Source: Austwickia sp. (lineage in GTDB: Bacteria; Actinomycetota; Actinomycetes; Actinomycetales; Dermatophilaceae). Taken from it: a DNA stretch of 64,000 nt. Made by a program: the position numbers and the translations under genes. Position 1 is the first letter of the stretch; the number at the start of each line of letters is the position of its first letter. The notes under the pieces are model-generated. The model saw nothing but the letters and a program-made list of their open reading frames with translations, was not told the DNA's origin and did no database searches. The DNA lies in the NCBI GenBank assembly GCA_016699675.1, contig CP064985.1, positions 2,480,001-2,544,000 of the forward strand, given 5' to 3'. Of the stretch, positions 61,962-64,000 are shown piece by piece.

Positions 61962-63056
61962 GTGGCCCTGCCCACTCGCCCCGCAACCGCGGCCATCATC
62001 GGCTCCGGCAACATCGGCACCGACCTGATGTTCAAGCTGCTGCGCCGGTCCGAGATGATCACGCCGAAATACATGATCGGCATCGACCCGAACTCCGATG
62101 GTCTGCGGCGGGCCGAGAGTGTCGGCCTGACCGCCTCGGCCGGCGGTGTCGACTGGCTGCTGTCGCTGCCGACGGAGGAGTTGCCGGACATCGTGTTCGA
62201 CGCGACCTCGGCCAAGGCGCACGCCGCCTCGGCGCCGCGGTTCGCCGAGAAGGGCATCGTGGCCGTGGATCTGACTCCCGCGGCGGTCGGCCCGTTCGTC
62301 TCGCCGGCCGTCTCGGAGGCCTTCGACGAGGGCGCGATGAACATCAACATGATCACGTGCGGTGGCCAGGCCACGATCCCGATCGTGCACGCGGTGACCA
62401 GGGTGACCGGCCCGACGCCGTACGCGGAGATCGTCGCGTCGCTGTCGAGCAAGTCCGCGGGTCCGGGCACGCGGGCCAACATCGATGAGTTCACCGAGAC
62501 GACCAGCAAGGCGATCGAGGAGGTCGGCGGCGCCCGCAAGGGCAAGGCGATCATCATCCTCAACCCGGTCGAGCCGCCGATGAAGATGCGCAACACGGTC
62601 TTCGTGGCCATCCCCGCCGAGTACGCCGAAGCGGGCCCCAAGCAGGACGAGCTGACGGCCTCGATCACGGCGATGGTGGAGCAGGTCCGCAAGTACGTGC
62701 CCGGCTACAGCATGAAGTCCGACCCGCAGTACGACGAGGCCCGCGACACCTGGAACGGGATGGCCCGGGTGGCGGTCTTCCTCGAGGTGGTCGGCGCCGG
62801 TGACTACCTGCCGGACTACGCCGGCAACCTCGACATCATCACCGCCGCGTCGGCGCACATCGGCGACAAGCTGATGGCCTACCGCCAGGCGCACCCGGTC
62901 AAGGGCGTCGCGCAGCAGGTGGAGTTCCGGGCCGCGACGTCGGCGCCGCTTCCGGGCAGCGCCGCGGATCGGGCGTTGAAGCAGGCCGCGAAGCACGACA
63001 CCAGCAAGGACGAGGCGACCCAGCCCGGGACGAGCAAGGAAGAGGCGAAGGCATGA
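61962..63056 (+). CDS. dmpF: acetaldehyde dehydrogenase, acylating (DmpF type)
   Basis: 364 residues from GTG 61962, after AAGGAG. Rossmann start AAIIGSGNIGTDLMFKLLRRSE; nucleophile region NMITCGGQATIPIVHAV with the catalytic Cys; TRANIDEFTETTSKAIEEVGGA; ILNPVEPPMKMRNTV. It oxidises acetaldehyde to acetyl-CoA with NAD in complex with DmpG through a channel. The C-terminus has an extra charged tail of about 35 residues (KHDTSKDEATQPGTSKEEAK) beyond the usual end. Confidence 0.95.
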   Translation: MALPTRPATAAIIGSGNIGTDLMFKLLRRSEMITPKYMIGIDPNSDGLRRAESVGLTASAGGVDWLLSLPTEELPDIVFDATSAKAHAASAPRFAEKGIVAVDLTPAAVGPFVSPAVSEAFDEGAMNINMITCGGQATIPIVHAVTRVTGPTPYAEIVASLSSKSAGPGTRANIDEFTETTSKAIEEVGGARKGKAIIILNPVEPPMKMRNTVFVAIPAEYAEAGPKQDELTASITAMVEQVRKYVPGYSMKSDPQYDEARDTWNGMARVAVFLEVVGAGDYLPDYAGNLDIITAASAHIGDKLMAYRQAHPVKGVAQQVEFRAATSAPLPGSAADRALKQAAKHDTSKDEATQPGTSKEEAKA

Positions 63057-64000
63057 GCGAGGTGCTGTTCGCGCAGGAGCGGACCACGACCGATGCGGTG
63101 GGCACGAAGCGTCAGGTGCGCATCACGGACATGACGCTGCGGGACGGCAGCCACCCGATGCGCCACCAATTCACCGTCGAGCACGTGCGGGACACGGTGC
63201 GGGCGCTGGACGACGCGGGCGTCGAGGTCATCGAGGTCAGCCACGGCGACGGCCTGGGCGGCTCCAGCTTCAACTACGGCTTCTCGGGCACCGACGAGCT
63301 CAAGCTCATCCAGGTCGCGGTCGAGGAGGCGCGGCAGGCCAAGATCGCCTCGTTGCTGTTGCCCGGGGTCGGCACGGTCGAGGACCTGAAGCGGGCCCAG
63401 GACGTCGGCATCTCCGTGGTGCGGATGGCGACGCACTGCACCGAGGCCGACACGTCGTACCAGCATTTCGGCGCCGCGCGCGACCTCGGGCTGGAGACCG
63501 TCGGCTTCCTCATGCTGAGCCACCGCGTCTCCCCGGAGAAGTTGGCCGAGCAGGCCGCGATCCAGGTCGACGCGGGTTGTCAGTGCGTCTACGTGGTGGA
63601 TTCGGCGGGGGCGTTGATCCTGGACCAGGCCAAGGAGCGGGTCGCCGCGGTGGTGGATCGGATCGGCAAGGACGCCCAGGTCGGCTACCACGGCCACCAG
63701 AACCTGTCGCTGGGGGTGGCGAACTCGATCCTGGCCTACCAGGCCGGGGCGCGGCAGATCGACGGCGCGTTGTCGGCGCTCGGTGCCGGGGCGGGGAACA
63801 GCCCGACCGAGGTGCTGGCCGTGACCTTCGAGCGGCTCGGCATCGACACGCAGCTGGACACCGACAAGCTGCTCCACGCCGCGGAGAACGTGGTGCGCCC
63901 GTTCCTGCCCGCGTTGCCCTACATGGACCGCGGCTCGATCACGCAGGGCCAGGCGGGGGTCTACAGCTCCTTCCTCAAGCACGCGGAGCGGGCCAGTGAG
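63053..64000 (+). CDS. dmpG: 4-hydroxy-2-oxovalerate aldolase (DmpG type), cut by window end
   Basis: 316 residues visible of about 345; ATG overlaps the dmpF stop. HMGL-like TIM barrel: ITDMTLRDGSHPMRHQF carries the metal-binding Asp and active-site Arg; VIEVSHGDGLGGSSFNYGF; VGYHGHQNLSLGVANS holds the metal His pair; GALSALGAGAGNSPTEVLA. It splits 4-hydroxy-2-oxovalerate to pyruvate and acetaldehyde, which passes to DmpF. The frame is open at base 64000. Confidence 0.95.
   Translation, partial: MSEVLFAQERTTTDAVGTKRQVRITDMTLRDGSHPMRHQFTVEHVRDTVRALDDAGVEVIEVSHGDGLGGSSFNYGFSGTDELKLIQVAVEEARQAKIASLLLPGVGTVEDLKRAQDVGISVVRMATHCTEADTSYQHFGAARDLGLETVGFLMLSHRVSPEKLAEQAAIQVDAGCQCVYVVDSAGALILDQAKERVAAVVDRIGKDAQVGYHGHQNLSLGVANSILAYQAGARQIDGALSALGAGAGNSPTEVLAVTFERLGIDTQLDTDKLLHAAENVVRPFLPALPYMDRGSITQGQAGVYSSFLKHAERASE

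Overview
The window is very GC-rich, uses GTG and TTG starts freely, and packs genes into operons with 4-base GTGA or ATGA overlaps. It carries actinobacterial hallmarks: a DUF222/HNH gene, a GPP34 protein, an L,D-transpeptidase and a pfam09826-type beta-propeller protein. This points to an actinomycete, probably of the Micrococcales (Dermatophilaceae or Intrasporangiaceae type). That placement is inference; no rRNA or tRNA gene was seen.

Layout. 0-9.4 kb is a transposon graveyard: a frameshifted IS1380-type element abuts an IS256-type transposase that is split by an intact IS3-type element, followed by a broken DUF222/HNH gene, a broken VOC-fold gene and a second, intact IS256-type transposase. 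9.8-15.1 kb has a small 2TM protein and three tandem paralogous secreted proteins of about 500 residues with no recognised function. 15.3-22.5 kb holds acetoacetyl-CoA synthetase, a secreted beta-propeller protein, an HSL-type hydrolase, an S4 RNA-binding protein and an FAD-dependent reductase. 22.6-29.9 kb is one leftward run of eight genes: DUF4956, VTC domain, Cthe_2159-type lipoprotein, phosphodiester glycosidase, GT2-GtrA glycosyltransferase, then dhaK-dhaL-dhaM. 30-47.6 kb is mixed housekeeping and envelope functions: a thioesterase, a damaged histidine kinase, L,D-transpeptidase, diaminopropionate ammonia-lyase, GPP34, polysaccharide deacetylase, a DinB-type polymerase, glycogen phosphorylase, 3-hydroxyacyl-CoA dehydrogenase, GH26, Nudix, GAF, GH76 and a PH-SHOCT protein.

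47.7-64 kb is a catabolic region. An MFS carrier and an FAD-linked oxidase (both frameshifted in this sequence) precede a multicomponent phenol hydroxylase operon (dmpL-M-N-O), a ferredoxin, catechol 2,3-dioxygenase and the hydroxylase reductase (dmpP). A GlcG/HbpS protein, a soluble chemoreceptor and a mazEF-type pair follow. Two divergent IclR regulators then lead into dmpE-dmpF-dmpG, the last cut by the window end. Together these convert phenol to catechol, open the ring by meta cleavage and take 2-hydroxypenta-2,4-dienoate to pyruvate and acetyl-CoA. The intermediate steps from hydroxymuconic semialdehyde to the dienoate are not in the window.

Two themes run through the window. First, several otherwise well-conserved genes carry single-base frameshifts, densest at 48.4-52.5 kb, which looks more like base-calling error than decay. 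Second, short tandem repeats of 18-24 bp lie at gene tails. One family forms hairpins with GGGG loops and compensating stem changes at two loci 10 kb apart. The best candidates for something undescribed are the three secreted paralogs and the eight-gene surface-polymer/dihydroxyacetone-kinase operon.
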